64,000 bases of DNA from Dromaius novaehollandiae (GCF_036370855.1 NC_088101.1:875501-939500), one strand, 5' to 3'; numbered from the stretch's first letter, positions 26,516 through 38,849 are shown. Program-made: numbers and translations. Notes: generated by a model not told the origin, from the sequence alone.

Positions 26516-28528
26516 AACTTGCTTTATCGATAAAGGATTAAATTGCAGCAGCAGTGCAGAGAGAGGGCCTGTGACTAATGCGTCGGCTGGAGGGGCTTGC
26601 CTGCAATCCTGTCTCAGGAGCCCAAGTACTTAACCGCTCTTTGGCGACTGTTCTGACTTATCTGCACCAAAGGAACATGCCAGCTGCACTTATTTTCCAA
26701 CAAAGACGCCCTTCTTTTTTAAAAAAAAGAAAAGAAAAGAAAAAAAAAGCCTTGGAAAAGCATCAACAGCAAGTCTTTAAACACTGCTAACTGTGTCTGG
26801 CATGTTACCCCTCCAGTGGAGGGGAGGCTGGAGACAAGCTGGGCAGCTTTTCCTGCTGCTACGTGGCAGGACCTTGCTGGGGCAGAGCACTTGGAAGCGC
26901 AGCTCCATCAAAAAGAGACAACAGCATCAATATGTTTTATGGAAATGGTTCAGAGCCAGCCGAACTCCCCAGCAGGAGCAAGTGTGCAGAAATAACAGGA
27001 TTATTCAGGAGCTTTGTGACCCAGCCCCATGCTGCTGGCTTTATGGCAAAGCTGTATGCTGTTCCTGGGGAACAGGCTGCTCTCAGCTCTCTTGGTTTGC
27101 CCACATTTTTGCTCATCATCTGCTCTGGTTTAGGCTCGTGGGGGCTCAGCTGTTCCTCTGATCACAGCTCAGTCTCATGCTCGGTTACCAACAGAGCCCC
27201 ACTGTCAGATTAAGCAGGTCCATGAGCCAAGCGCGTGCTGAAACCTGACCTCCAGAACGTTTTTCGGCACGAGCAGCCTCAAAGAGCAAACTGTTTCAGC
27301 CTGTCACCAGCCCTGCAACCTGGACTAGGCTGGGAATGACTGTGGCAGCGCATCTTTCCCAGCAAGGACCCTCTCAGCAAGGATGAGAAGGGGAAGAGAT
27401 TAGCAAACAGAGCCATGCCCTTCCAGGGTGTTAACAAGCCACTCTAACAGTTTTGATTTTGTTCTGTCAGGATGTAGGTGGCGAGAGCCCCCGTCCTGCT
27501 GGTTTAACTGCATCCAGGACCTGCAATCCAGCGTGGCCTGGACGCAGCTGCTGCTCAGCAGTGGTTCAGCAGAGCTGCTCCCTTTAGGACAGCATCCCTG
27601 AGGCAGAGGGAAAGCGCGCTTGGCAAGGGGAGTGAGATGCGGACTAAGGGAGCGCTGGCTGAGGTTGCATCACTTGAGCGAGCAGGTGACTGAACTCGGA
27701 AGTACCCTAAAAAAAGCTTCCTATTATCTGCAACAGCAAGCGCACAATTGCACCAGGCACTAAGGTAACCCCAGCGTCTGCATCCTCTAGCAACAAGCAG
27801 CGGGCCATTAGATGAGAAACCCAAGAGCTCTCTTGCCCCTTCTAATGTTTGCAAGCTTCCTTGGCAATCCCCGGATGTCAGCAGGCTTAGGCTGGACTTC
27901 CTCATCTCTAGAGCAGAAACCGTCACATGGGGTTTTCAGCCACAAAACTGTCACAGGAAATAGCTGACTGTGGTTAGCTTGCTTGCAAGCTTGGCTCACC
28001 GTTTGAATGTGAAACCAGCATTGGCCAAACCACCCAAATCAGCTGGGAATATCCTGGGATGGGCGGTGGTAGGGAAAGAATGGCATTTTAAAAAATATAT
28101 ATATTTTTTTCCCCCCGCTCCTAGAGAAGTGTTAGGATAGAGGGATTTACTTCCATTCCCAGGCCTTTAAGGAGAGCCATGTAGTGTGTTTAATTAAAAG
28201 AACAACAGTAAAAGAGCTGAAGCATTTTTAATGGTGCCTAACAGCAGTTAGCTAGAATTTGGTGAGGAAAGGGAAGGGCAAGCGGTTTCCGAGAAAGCTA
28301 AGTCATTTGCCTCAAGTTCCTTCTCATGGCAAAACTGCTGTCAGGCAGGGCATTACAAACAGGGTTTTGCCTCAGTTGTGTTGCTCTTGCCCACCTGCAC
28401 ATGAGAAACCACACTCTCACCCATGTACCTTGTTTCCCCAGCCTCAGCACACCCATCAGCCTGGACTGCTTGCCTTCCCAGCACCGGAGTGCTCCCACTG
28501 CAGAGCAGCTCTGAGCTGCGTCTAGGCA

Positions 28529-28549
28529 CTGCTGCTGCTGCTGCTGCTG
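28529..28549 (+). repeat. (CTG)7 trinucleotide repeat
   Basis: Seven perfect CTG units (CAG on the minus strand) outside any recognised coding exon. Confidence 0.85.
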
Positions 28550-29910
28550 GGGGAATCACACTGCAAAGACACTGCCAGAAGGGCTTCTGTGCACAAACAG
28601 CAGTGGGTAACAGCCACTGCACCACTCCCCCGAGCCAAGCATTAGGAATGAGCAAGAAACAGTATGTGGTAGCAAGGAGAGGTTTTACCCGGGGGCTTAC
28701 ATCTAATTTCCTAGGTGCATGCCTCTTTCATACTCTTTTTTTGTAGTGGGGAACAGATTTACAGCTTGATCAAACAGCTTGCATCTCACCTTGTCAACAT
28801 GCTTGTTTTTTCAGTGCAAAGACTGGGGGAGGGAACCTGAGAAACCAAAAGCTTTACATTAATCAGCTGCTGTGAGTAGCCAAACACCCTGCAAAGCTAG
28901 GTCATATTAGGAAAGTGAGAAATTCAGAAATAGCTGCAATCAGTTTCAGCCCTTGCCCTATACAGAAGTAAGTCTTGCCCTCTGCCAGGCTGCATAGCAA
29001 GAGGTCTCCAAGACCTGGCCTTTATGGGCAAAACCAGGTGAAGTTCATGAACTAGCCCTGTTAAACATTTACACCAGAGTTGGTCCCCTTCTGCAGCAGG
29101 CCTGAGTTTCCATCCAGTGCTTTTATTGCAGTGACAATAGGAACAAGTAGTTTGAGTGGGAAGAGGGTCCGATTTGTCACTTCATTGTGATATCAGAAAA
29201 CGAGCCTGACCCTCCTAATGCGATTGCACTCCTAGCACCCATCACACACTAGTACCTAGGCCAAAAGAGCACACTCAGTGAACCCAAATCAGATCTTATC
29301 TGATATATATTTTTTTCCCCTCCACTGCCAGGTGGGGGAAGAAAAAAACCCACTGATTACGTGACAGACTGACTCAAGATAAATGCAGGAAAACCTGAAA
29401 AGGCTGTTCCCAACAGTGCAAACAAGGCACTGTAAAGCATGGTTCAGGAACAGCTTAGTGGAGAAACTTCAGAGCTTATCTAGGACTGGAGGCAACTGTG
29501 GAGCAGCCTCAAGTCTCTACTGCTGTTAGCCTGAACTAATGTATTTGAAAGTGCAGCTTGTCTTTTCAGAAATAGAAGCGTCTCCACCAACAGCTAGGAA
29601 AGAAATCCTGTCCTTCAACTAGGAAAATGGACCATTCCTGAAAAGAAGGGGCACCAGTGCACTACCAAGGCTGCATCCACTGCCAAGATGGTGGGACTCT
29701 CCTGCTGCTGCAGAGGCTCTGGAAACAGCTAGAAGCATTCATACAGACAGGAGACTAAATGAATAGGCAGCTCTTTCCTGTTTTGGGCAGGAGAGTCTGC
29801 TGGGAATGTGTGCTGCACCCTGCCAAAGGCTGCTCGCAGGAAGCAGATCCTTTTTCCAAACCACCTTCTCAGCCCTGTGGATATTTAACTAAGAACACAG
29901 TGAAGTACAC

Positions 29911-32178
29911 AGCCAATGTTTTGTTCCATCTTTATTTTAACAATCAGATAAAAACAGAACCACAGTTTTAAAAGAGTCATTACACTGCGATTATAAAGTG
30001 CATTTTTGACTTGAGTGTTGTGTACAAAAATATCTTTTAAAAACAAACATGCAGAAAACCCCACAAGGCACTTCCAGGCATAGAGTGAGGGGAGCAACCC
30101 CTCACTTCTACATTCACATTAGCAATGGAAAAAGGGAGAAGGGGAAAGGCCACAAGTAGTAATTTTAAACCACTATTGGTCAGATAGTCAGTTCCAAGCC
30201 ATCTTTTACTTATGGTATTGCTCTTCTAGCTTATATTCCATACTCTTCCCTAAGCACACCACTTCCACGGCCTGAAAACACACAGGCCCCAAAGGAGATT
30301 CCACCATCCACAGCACCCTGGACATGCATGCCTCCCTTCAGACCACCACCAGCCTTCCCCAGGCGCGAGCACATGCTAGGAGAACGCAGCTCTTCTGCCG
30401 TCAGTGTTTTAGAGCATTAACATCACACACTAAATCCTAGATCAGTATCACTCATATTTGCTTTAAGTCTAAAAACAGCTTCAAGCCAAGCTAGGCAGTG
30501 GTCCCTCAAGAGAGACCATGTTAGAGGATGCAGGAAGCTGTTTGAACAGAGATATCAAGCCTGATGAGCACTGGGCTAGCAAGTAAATTTGCTGCCTGGA
30601 ATTTGATCAAGCACAGTGATAAGATACACTGATGTTGGGCTTAGAGGAGAGAAGAGAAGGAGAAAAAAAAAAAAAAAAGAAAGCAGCAATTGAAGGCTAG
30701 CCATTCTTCCTGCAGGCTCTTCTTGTCCTTTCAGTATCCAACAGTGAGCTCAGTATACCTCCTAAGTTAGAGCAAAACAGCTTAGAAGTATTTTATACAG
30801 TAGTCTCCAGAATTAAAAGCTAAGTTTAAAAGTTAAGTAGTCTAGTACTTTGCTTCTCTCCAGCCCCTCCAGAGGCTATTGCAGGCACCCCCCCCCAAAA
30901 GAAAAAGCTTATGCACTAGAAGAAAAATATATTCTCTTGACCTGTTTCTACAAACTATTCACCACTCTCCCTTTGACCATGAGGATTAAGTTATTCTGCT
31001 CAGCTAGTACACAAGAGGCTTGGAGATCAACAGGCAAACTACTGCTGGGATTGCATGTACCACCACTTTCTCAGTCGAGTCACTTCCACAACAGCAGGTT
31101 CTGTGGCCTTCTCTTAGTGGGACATGGCAGAGAGCAGCTGTGTGGTTTGTTCATGTTTAACTTCCATGATGCCTGGACACAGCTCTCTGCACTGGCCCCA
31201 GCCATTGCAGGCAGAGCAAGACCCTGCTTTACAGTCTGTGGGAGAGAGAACTGCATTTCCAGGACCCAAGCAAGGCCAACAGCTGACTTCAGATGTGCAT
31301 CAAGGGCAAAAGCATCATCTGTTACTTTGATTTAAAAAGGGAAGGTTCTGAAGAAAACAGTCAAGGCTGTCAACCCACAGCTGTTAGGAGCACCACACAT
31401 CTATAGCTCAGCTCTGTTTTTAGATAACACCAAAGGTATGATGAAAGCTTTTCAAGATCAGCTGATAGAACAACTGGTGACTATACACCATATACACGCA
31501 TTCTCCTGCAGGGGCACATGTCTCCTAATATGGCAGGCCACAGGGTCACATTTCCCATCATCACAATTGCATTTTCATTTCCAAAACCCCTCTTCCACCT
31601 CAAGCAGAGAGGACCCCACACTACAGGGAAGGGTGTGAGAAGAGGACTCAGTCCCCCACAAGCAAACCAGTTTATAAGTTATTATATCCTGACAGGCACA
31701 GCTCAGCTTTGCAGGAGGAGCTCTGCCACAAAGCTGAAGTGCAGCATACTAAAGAAATACTAGAAAATACTTAGAAAAAAGCTTTTTAACACTAGCAAGC
31801 AACAGACAAACCAACAACCACTACATAGCTTAGATGGACAATACAAGCGCTGTGGCATGTGTTTCTCTGGAGACTAGCAGCTTCACAGAAGAGGAAGGAC
31901 TAGCAGCAGTGAATGGACCAGCATCTCCTGTTCCTTTGAGCATCTGGAGAGCCAGTGGTCTGACTTAAGATGGGGAAGGTAGCCCACTATGCCAGAGACT
32001 CTTCCCTGACCCTAAGTCAACCTCCAGCAGAGTGCTACGCTCATCCCATTTTGCTGGGAGGCTCCTGCAGGACTACATGAAACATCACTTCTTCCACTTT
32101 TTGACACGCCTCATGTTCAGACCAGCTCCCAGGCCTGCAGACATGCCGGCAACAGTTAGTCAGGACTTGGCCCTCAGA
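29911..32178 (-). other. PPP1R3B: PPP1R3B 3' UTR
   Basis: On the minus strand the sequence after the PPP1R3B stop has no convincing open frame. The first AATAAA I noticed lies about 2.2 kb on (plus-strand TTTATT at 29931-29936). GT-rich sequence follows in the transcript direction. A 3' UTR of this order fits the long 3' UTR known for mammalian PPP1R3B. A plus-strand A run at 30664-30679 becomes a U run in the transcript. The exact cleavage site (near 29911) is inferred. Confidence 0.6.
29931..29936 (-). terminator. PPP1R3B: Poly(A) signal AATAAA of PPP1R3B
   Basis: TTTATT on the plus strand reads AATAAA on the minus strand, in the context TTAAAATAAAGATGGAAC. It is followed in the transcript direction by a GT-rich stretch (GGCTGTGTACTTCACTGTGT), the usual downstream element. 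Confidence 0.65.
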
Positions 32179-33039
32179 TTAATAGTAAGGCCCTAACTTC
32201 TCATAGCCCGAGTAGCTCGGCCACTCAGGAAACAGGCCGTAGGAGCACCGGGGACTCCCAAACTGATCAAAGGCGCTTCCGAAGTCAGGGCCACTTGAAG
32301 GGCGAAACGCTTCCTGGGCAGACTTCAGTTCTGACCGTATGATCCTGTAATTTGTGCCCTTGTTGCTGTCCCAGTACACTTTCCCATTACACTCAAAGGA
32401 GATGGCAAACTCCACTCTTTCATGGGATTGAATTCCCTCCGGCAAGCTGATGTCAAAGGAAAACGTGTCCCTGTCTGACCCTTCGTACATATCCTTGACA
32501 TACTGGCATGGGTAGTCTACAAAGCTTTTCCAGGTGTCAAATGTCATCCTGATCCTCACAGTCTTTTCAAAAGCAAGATTCTTCACCTTCACGGTGCCCA
32601 CAACAGACCGCTCCTTGAGCATGCAGTTTTCAAGGCACACACAGTCTGCCTGAAGACGGTTCCTGAAGTCCAAGTAGTCCACAGAGGGCTGAATGAAGTC
32701 TAGGACAAAGGTGTTTCTCTCCACTGTCGTTAGCCCCACGATGTTGTCTATCAGCTCAGTGATATTGAAAGGAATATCTAGGGGATCGTCAAACTCTGAG
32801 AACACCTTCACCATCGTCAGAGCAAAGCCCCTGCTATCTGCAAATGACACCTTCTTCTTCACCTTGTTTTCTGTAAAGGAGTTTGGTGCCTCTTCTGGCC
32901 CGCTCAGCACAGTCTTGCTGTTCAGCTGGATGCAGGGTCGCAGCGGCTTGATTGGCTTTGGAGCCATTTTGCAGGCACGCTTCTCTCTCCGCAAGGGCGA
33001 AGGGCACAGGTACAGCTGCATTGCTACATCCACAGCCAT
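32179..33039 (-). CDS. PPP1R3B: Protein phosphatase 1 regulatory subunit 3B (hepatic glycogen-targeting subunit GL)
   Basis: This is a complete single-exon coding region of 286 residues, about the length of human PPP1R3B (285). Family role: it targets the PP1 catalytic subunit to glycogen, promoting glycogen synthase activation and restraining phosphorylase. Visible signatures are an RVxF PP1-docking motif in KKKVSFAD (residues 61-68), a CBM21 carbohydrate-binding module at about 126-235 (including NLAFEKTVRIRMTF at 154-167 and WDSNKGTNYR at 223-232), and a C-terminal WPSYSGYEKLGPYY (273-286). That C-terminus in GL binds phosphorylase a and is diagnostic of 3B against 3C or 3D. The start ATG has G at -3 and at +4. 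A splice acceptor 31 bases upstream shows the 5' UTR comes from another exon. The N-terminal 25 residues are the most diverged from mammals. No frameshift or broken motif is seen. Confidence 0.95.
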   Translation of the reverse strand: MAVDVAMQLYLCPSPLRREKRACKMAPKPIKPLRPCIQLNSKTVLSGPEEAPNSFTENKVKKKVSFADSRGFALTMVKVFSEFDDPLDIPFNITELIDNIVGLTTVERNTFVLDFIQPSVDYLDFRNRLQADCVCLENCMLKERSVVGTVKVKNLAFEKTVRIRMTFDTWKSFVDYPCQYVKDMYEGSDRDTFSFDISLPEGIQSHERVEFAISFECNGKVYWDSNKGTNYRIIRSELKSAQEAFRPSSGPDFGSAFDQFGSPRCSYGLFPEWPSYSGYEKLGPYY

Positions 33040-33070
33040 TGCTTGCTTGTGAGGAAAGTAGTCTAATACT
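33040..33070 (-). other. PPP1R3B: PPP1R3B 5' UTR part of the coding exon, with splice acceptor
   Basis: On the minus strand the sequence before the exon is pyrimidine-rich (CCCTTCTCCTCATCTTTCAG, ending at plus position 33071) and is followed by AGTATTAGAC. This is a good acceptor, placing the exon boundary at 33070, 31 bases before the ATG. It matches the known two-part gene layout: a non-coding first exon and a single coding exon. Confidence 0.7.
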
Positions 33071-36000
33071 CTGAAAGATGAGGAGAAGGGTCAGTTTGTT
33101 AGAGGCACATTTTATTAACCTGACTTGTCAGACCATCACCACATCGCTTCCTCCCCCCTCAAAGAAACTTAACTTCCATTATCCCCACAAGTCCCAAAAG
33201 CTTCGTTAAAGGCAGGTACTTGTACGGCATGATTGACAGACATGTTCAGAAGTGTGCTAGAGCAGAAGAGGTTGTAGCAGAGCTTATTACGTCCTTCAAA
33301 AACAAGATCACCTCCAATTGCAGCTGGGCCAGAGCCATCATTTGAAGATGCATGCTGGCACTGCCCTGCCAGGCTAGCAATAGCAGCCTCTGGAGCTTTT
33401 TTGACCCAAAGCAAAAGCCATGGCCAGGTCAGGTTGTCGTCATCAGCAGGATGGGGCTCATCACAAACTCCGGTATTACCTAACGCAGTATTTCTGCCAT
33501 AGCTTCCTTCCTCCAACAGAGACTCTCCCCACCACACCAGACGATTTTGTAGAAACAGGAATGCATTTCATAACAAGGTGCTGTATGCAACAGACCTCAC
33601 TTTTTGCCAAACCCTGGGCAGCAGGCATTTTTAGAGGCTAAAAAACACTCATTAGGTTGAACTACAGGTCAGCTCAGACAGTCCAGCAAGTTTTACCTCC
33701 TGTGCAGAACTCACTCCTCAAACCTCTGCAGTGCTTGTGCCAAGCCCCTGGGAAACATTGGTACAGCCACAGGGCTCAGCCAAGCACACCCACTTGCCTA
33801 CTCAAGGTTGAATGAAGCTCTGAAATTAAGTACTTCCCATGGACAGCCCAGGCTGTGTGGTCCTCCACCATGGCCTTTCCTTCTCTAGCATCTGGCCCAT
33901 ACTCCCAGGGATGCAGCAGGCCCCTCTCTGGACACCCACTCTAGGGCAGCTTCCGCTTGGCATCCTGGTGACCATAGCCTGGAGTTGCATCTGCAGACAA
34001 ACAGCTCCCAAAACATCATACCTGTCATTCCTTCCCTTACATTGAGGTTAGATTAGATGCTTTTGGCAGAATCAATTTGGCCTGGTTCTGGGTAAGCTGC
34101 AGGACACAGACTTATTGCATCCCCCTCCACAATCAGCTGGGTCACAGCTGACCTTCAACTCAGAATATTCCCTTAATAAAAGTTCCCTGCTTGGCTGCAG
34201 ATCATGCTCCAAACCTACTTCCACCGCATTGACCGCTGCAAGCCAGCAGCGGTAGTAGCGGCTGCTGACCACGTGATACACCAGTGCACAAGCTGCCAAG
34301 AATACGCACAGCCAGCTCCAGTACAAGACTGCAGTCCCCATGCCAAGAAAAAGCAGCAGAACTACACTCCGATTCAGCACTTTAGCTCCCCACCCTGCAA
34401 CACCAACAGAGCAGCTCTGAGGGGTCTTTCATAGCAGCATCCATTCAGCAACAGCATCTGCTTATTTGGAGTATGCATGCCAAGGCCTGCTCCCCAACAC
34501 ACCTACCACCGAGGTTCTTCCAGATTTCCTCCCCAAGCCACCTCTGAGCTCAATGGCAGCTGTATCATACAGGCAGCAGATCCACCTGTCTGCTAACACC
34601 ATTCTGCCCAGCTCTACCCGATTTTGACAAGTTTTTATTCACACATGCTTTATATAGGTCACTTCCTCCTTTAAAATAAGGCAGCCTCCAATGCACCCCT
34701 TATCTAGGCCAGTTTCTTCTCCCTTAGTTGCACCTTTTCTCAGCAGAAGTTATTTGACTGAACTCCCATAGCTGCAAAGAACTCAACTTTTCTTAGTAAG
34801 CCTCAGATACTCCTGATTTTTAAGATGAAGAGGCATGCAATATCCAGCCTGATTTGCATGACTTAGACCTTTTGCCAAGCCAGGAACTAGAGTGGAGCTT
34901 TTCCTGCCCATTATTAAATTGAGCAGCCTGCTCCACAAACTGGCTGCAGCTTTCAGCTCATTTTATGCTCCAGATCTCACTTGCTGCTCTTGAATTGAGG
35001 CTCAGCCAGCTCCTCAACTCACCTTCACACAGAGGAAGGTCTCCCTTTCATGGCTCATACTGGCCCTCTTGAACACCAGATACTTTTAAGATGGGAACAG
35101 GGAAATAAGTTTTGAGACCTCACTTGGGAAAGCGAGTTCAGGAAGAAGAGGAAGCAAGGCAGGAAGAAGGAGGCAGCCCTATGCAGTTATGGAGACTGCT
35201 TCATTTTTTCTCCTCTAAAAAGGAAGAGGAGAGACTGGACTCTGCTGTTTGCACCCAAGAACCTCTTCTGGCAGTTTCACCCTCTCCAGAAGAGGATGTC
35301 CCTGCTCACTCTTCCCTCCATTTTTAAAAAGGAGCTCAGAGCAAGGAAATTCTTTATATCCACAATTATCAAGAGCCCCAGATTGCCTCAGTGCCTCTCC
35401 CAGCACCATTTTTATGCAGGCTCCCTCTGCTACACCCCTCTTGCAGACAGCTTGACATGCAGGAGCCCTCAGACCACCTGCAAGAAGTTTCTAGAGGCTT
35501 CATGCTGCCTTTTTACACGCTCAGTTTTTCAGCCCTCTGTCACTTCCAGTGGGGGAAAGGCCAAGCTGTTTCCACAATCCCACCCAGTCCTTACAAGGAA
35601 GCATCCAAAGTCCAGACAGTGCACACCTCTTCCACCCTCACTTCCATGAGCAAAGCACGAGGGCCAGCTGTGCAGCTGAAACCAGACGGGAGAACCAGAA
35701 GCAGCCAGGTTTCTCCTCCCTTGGAGGAAGCTGGCACAGAGCCTGGCATTAGCCATGGATCCTCCACCAGTACCTTTCCTCATGAGAAGGCAAGGAAGGA
35801 AGCCCAGACTCATCACTGCCCCCAGGGCTGCCCCTCACAGCAGCCAGGGTCCACCAGGCCCAAACAGCCAGGCTTAGGGGGGCCAAGTCAGACACCAGAG
35901 GGGGAAGGCAGCCCAGAAGCCAAACCCAAGGCCAGAGCAAACCCAGGAGGGCCTCCCCAGCTGAGGCCTGCCAATACCATCACTGCAGCAACGATGCCAG

Positions 36001-36166
36001 AGCAGGTGGAAAAAGGGAGCCAGGACCAGACCCACTACCCGGGTACCTTGGGGGCTCCAGGCACCCACAGGGGAGTGGGGCAGACAACCGGGAAACCCCA
36101 AGGGCTGCAGGGCACCGCAGCCGGCGGCAGAACGTGGGCCCCCGCCCCAGCAGCCCCCGGCCGTAC
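33071..36166 (-). other. PPP1R3B: Presumed PPP1R3B intron 1
   Basis: About 3.1 kb between the coding exon acceptor and the CpG-island first exon. No repeat family or conserved protein was recognised. Long open frames near the 5' end (for example 35391-36182 on the plus strand) come from CpG-island and GC-rich composition and carry no family motif. Confidence 0.5.
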
Positions 36167-36430
36167 CTGGTGCAGTGCATGAGGCCGGTCCCCGCCGCTG
36201 CCGGCCCAACTCGCCGCCGCCACCCGCGCCACCGCCGGCCCCGGCGCCTTAAGAGCGCCCGGCCGCGCCGCGCCGCCCTCCCCGCGCCGCCGGCGCGCGC
36301 CGCAGCCAATGAGCGCGCTCCGAACGCGGCGGGCGAGCCAATGGGCGGGCGGTGCGGCGCGGGGCGGGGCACGCGCGTCCCTGCCCGGGGTGCGTGCACG
36401 GGGCAAGCCCGGCCGCTTACGGGGGGGAAG
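36150..36430 (-). promoter_or_regulatory. PPP1R3B: CpG-island promoter of PPP1R3B with CCAAT and GC boxes
   Basis: The stretch is dense in CG dinucleotides, most so from 36225 to 36380, unlike the flanks. It holds two CCAAT boxes on the plus strand (36306-36310 and 36338-36342), about one helical-turn multiple apart, and GC-box cores GGGCGGGC (from 36343) and GGGGCGGGGC (36361-36370). No TATA box was seen. Its position about 3.2 kb upstream of the PPP1R3B coding exon makes it the likely promoter. CpG islands are often bidirectional, so a plus-strand transcript is possible. Confidence 0.7.
36167..36290 (-). other. PPP1R3B: Likely PPP1R3B non-coding exon 1
   Basis: On the minus strand a donor CACCAG then GTACGG ends the exon at 36167. 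The upstream end near 36290, just inside the CCAAT boxes, is inferred. Two alternative donors exist: CAAG then GTACCC (exon end 36047) and GGGCAG then GTAAAG (exon end 36514). The GTAAAG donor is the best consensus but lies upstream of the densest CpG region. More than one first exon may be used. Confidence 0.4.
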
Positions 36431-36611
36431 CAAAAAAAGGGGGGTGCATTGATGCTGGGCGGCTGCGGCACCCCTGGGTGCTGAGCGCCTGCCCCGGCCT
36501 GGCCAGGCTTTACCTGCCCATGGGCTCCTCCAGGCCCCTTGGCACCGCCACTGGCCCATAACCATGCAAACAGCGGGACCAGCTGCCTCGAGGCTTGCAA
36601 AGCCCCCTCAG

Positions 36612-36625
36612 CCCCCCCCCCCCCC
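36612..36625 (+). repeat. Poly-C run (14 C)
   Basis: An uninterrupted C homopolymer close to the CpG island. Confidence 0.8.
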
Positions 36626-37435
36626 AATGTGAGGGATCCTCCCATAGGTGGGGGCAACCTGCTATTTCAGCCTCCTCTATCTGAGCAGTATTAGCTTGTT
36701 CTGCTAGGAGCATGAGCTCTTTTTTGGGCCTCGGACGCTTGCTTGGCAGTGCAGAGAAGCTTGGAAGCACAGAGTTTTGTGGAAGTTGCAAATAGGCAGA
36801 TAAGAAGGAGTACCCCCCCCCCCGCTTTTTTTTCCTGTGGCAGGAAAGCCTTTTTTGGGCACTGATCTTGGTTGGGCTGGCCCAGGATGTTTCAGTGCTC
36901 GGGCTCACTCGCACGTCCGCATCTTGTGACTGCAGCAGTAGGCAGCAGGCCCGTGCTGACGCCGGGTGCGTGGGGAAGCTCCCCTGATGCGGAAATCTCG
37001 AGGGGCTGCTTCGACGCCCTCTTTCCTGGCAATCTTTATGGTGTGAAGTGGAAAAAATGACTTCCTTGCAGAGATGACTTTTGTTAGGAAGAAAACACCT
37101 GCGGGACCCAACTGGAGCAGAGGCTGATGCAAAGGGAGTCTCCGTCCCGGCAAACGCGCAGAGCTGGGAAGGCATTTCTGACGCTCCAGAAACGTCCGCT
37201 GGGCAAGTCGATGCTCTGGCACCGACCTCTGCTTGCTTTGCAGGAGGCCAGCCAGGTTAGGGAGTCTCCCTGGCTGCCCTCCTGCCGTGGGTCACCCTCT
37301 CTGCTCCCCAAGACTGCTGCCAAGTCCACTCCAGCACTGAGTCCTGCATCTGCAGCAATCTTCTGTGGTGTGCATGGCATTTGCCTCTCTTTTGCCACGT
37401 CTGGCCTCTAACTGCACAGCTGTGAGCAATGCTCT

Positions 37436-37456
37436 CTCCCCTCCCCTCCCCTCACA
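37436..37456 (+). repeat. (CCCCT)n pyrimidine microsatellite
   Basis: About four units of CCCCT/CCCTC in a row. Confidence 0.6.
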
Positions 37457-38849
37457 GAGCATAAAAGCAGGGCTAAAGTGCTGACATTTGCTTTCAATTA
37501 ACTTGTGGGAGCACATGTGTGGCTATTGTTAAACCCAGAGACTCCCTGCTGTAAGCTGCAATTTCATAAATTTATTACTCTGTGAGGCAGAAAGATTTTG
37601 TTGAGGAGAGAAAAACATTGTTTTAGCCTTAGAGGCTCCCATTTTTAGATGAAGGTAGTGATGAGACTTAGAGAAGTTGGGGAGAGAGAGCAGAGAGATG
37701 AACCTACTTCGGGAGTCTTGCAGCAATGTTTTGCGTGCCCCAGATATGGTGGTATTTCAGCATGTCCTAACTTGGCAACAGGGTTTACATCAGAAATGGG
37801 AGAAACCATGGTCAGCTTTGCCTCAGGAGCAATGGAGAGAGCCACGTATGGCAGTCAGGCTTGTGGGCCCTCTCCACTGCTCCCGAGCCTCCTCCGGGCA
37901 GGGTCACTGCAGCCTGGCTCGGCATCGTGGGGTTGGCACGTCGGACAAGGACTTCCCCCCTGGAAGGGGTGAGTTTAATGGGACAGTCTCAAAAACAAGG
38001 AGGCCCTAGCCCAGCTTGTGCCTGTTGCTCTGCTCCATCACAGGTTTCTCACGCAAAATGCTTGCCCAGGACTGCAGAGATGCTGAGGGAGATATTGCCT
38101 GGCCTCGGAGCGGTAAAAATTTTGGCGATCCAGCTGCCTGAACTAAGAAACCGATATGTGCAGGGTGGCTTAGGGTCCATTTCTGCTCTCTTATAAAAGC
38201 CCTGTTTGCAGGGCAGGGTGTTTCACAACTGCTGCCCGGTATTTGCCCCCGAAGCAAAGGTAGGTAGAAGTTGGTGTGGGGCGTTGTGGCAGGCTGTGCA
38301 CACAGGCCGTTATCTTTCGGCAGCTGAGATAAGGGCTATATTTAGCTCCATGCTTGGCCCTTCCATGGGGGTCTCAATAGTTTCCCCACGGCTTTCCGTC
38401 CCTCCCACCGTGTCAGGGACGAGGGAAAGCTGGGCTGGCAGTGGGGAAGACCAGAGCAGGTCCTCAGGGACCCTTTCTGGCCTTGCCGCCGCAGGCTTCC
38501 CGCTCGGAGGGCTCGGCAGCCCCCGCGGGGAGAGGGCTGGTGAGGACGGGGAGCGGGGCCTGGCGGCTTGTGCAATGTGTCCACACCACGGCGGGGCCAA
38601 GGCTCAAGGGCGAGTGTTGTAAACCCGTTGGGATGGGTCTCCGTCCCTGTCTGCCAGCAGTCCTCGGCGCGGTGGCAAAGGGGCCGCAGTCCTCGTGCTC
38701 GCTGCAACCGCCAGCGGGGCGGGGGGGGGGCCGGCGCTGCTGACCCGTGGTGATGGTGGCACTTGCCAGCGATTTCCACACCAGCTGGGCTGAGAAGCCA
38801 CTGCTGCCTTTGAGCCAGGTCTCAGTGTGCACACCAAGCAGAAGAGTGG

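Larger units (their letters stand above)
26351..29910. other. Spacer between CR1 remnant and PPP1R3B 3' end
   Basis: No gene recognised. It contains a 14-base C run, an A-rich AAAAGAAAAG-type patch near 26719-26750, a seven-unit CTG repeat and an AT patch near 28087-28110. Confidence 0.5.

Noticed and set aside
28529-28549. (CTG)7 as a possible coding poly-Leu or poly-Gln tract
   Set aside because: No coding exon around it; too short to suggest an expansion locus.
35391-36182. Plus-strand open frame of 263 codons
   Set aside because: It runs into the CpG island of PPP1R3B, is low in complexity (Pro/Gly/Thr/Gln) and has no recognisable domain.
35980-36657. Minus-strand open frame of 225 codons over the CpG island
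   Set aside because: Arg/Pro/Gly/Ala composition follows from CG density. It overlaps the likely non-coding first exon of PPP1R3B.
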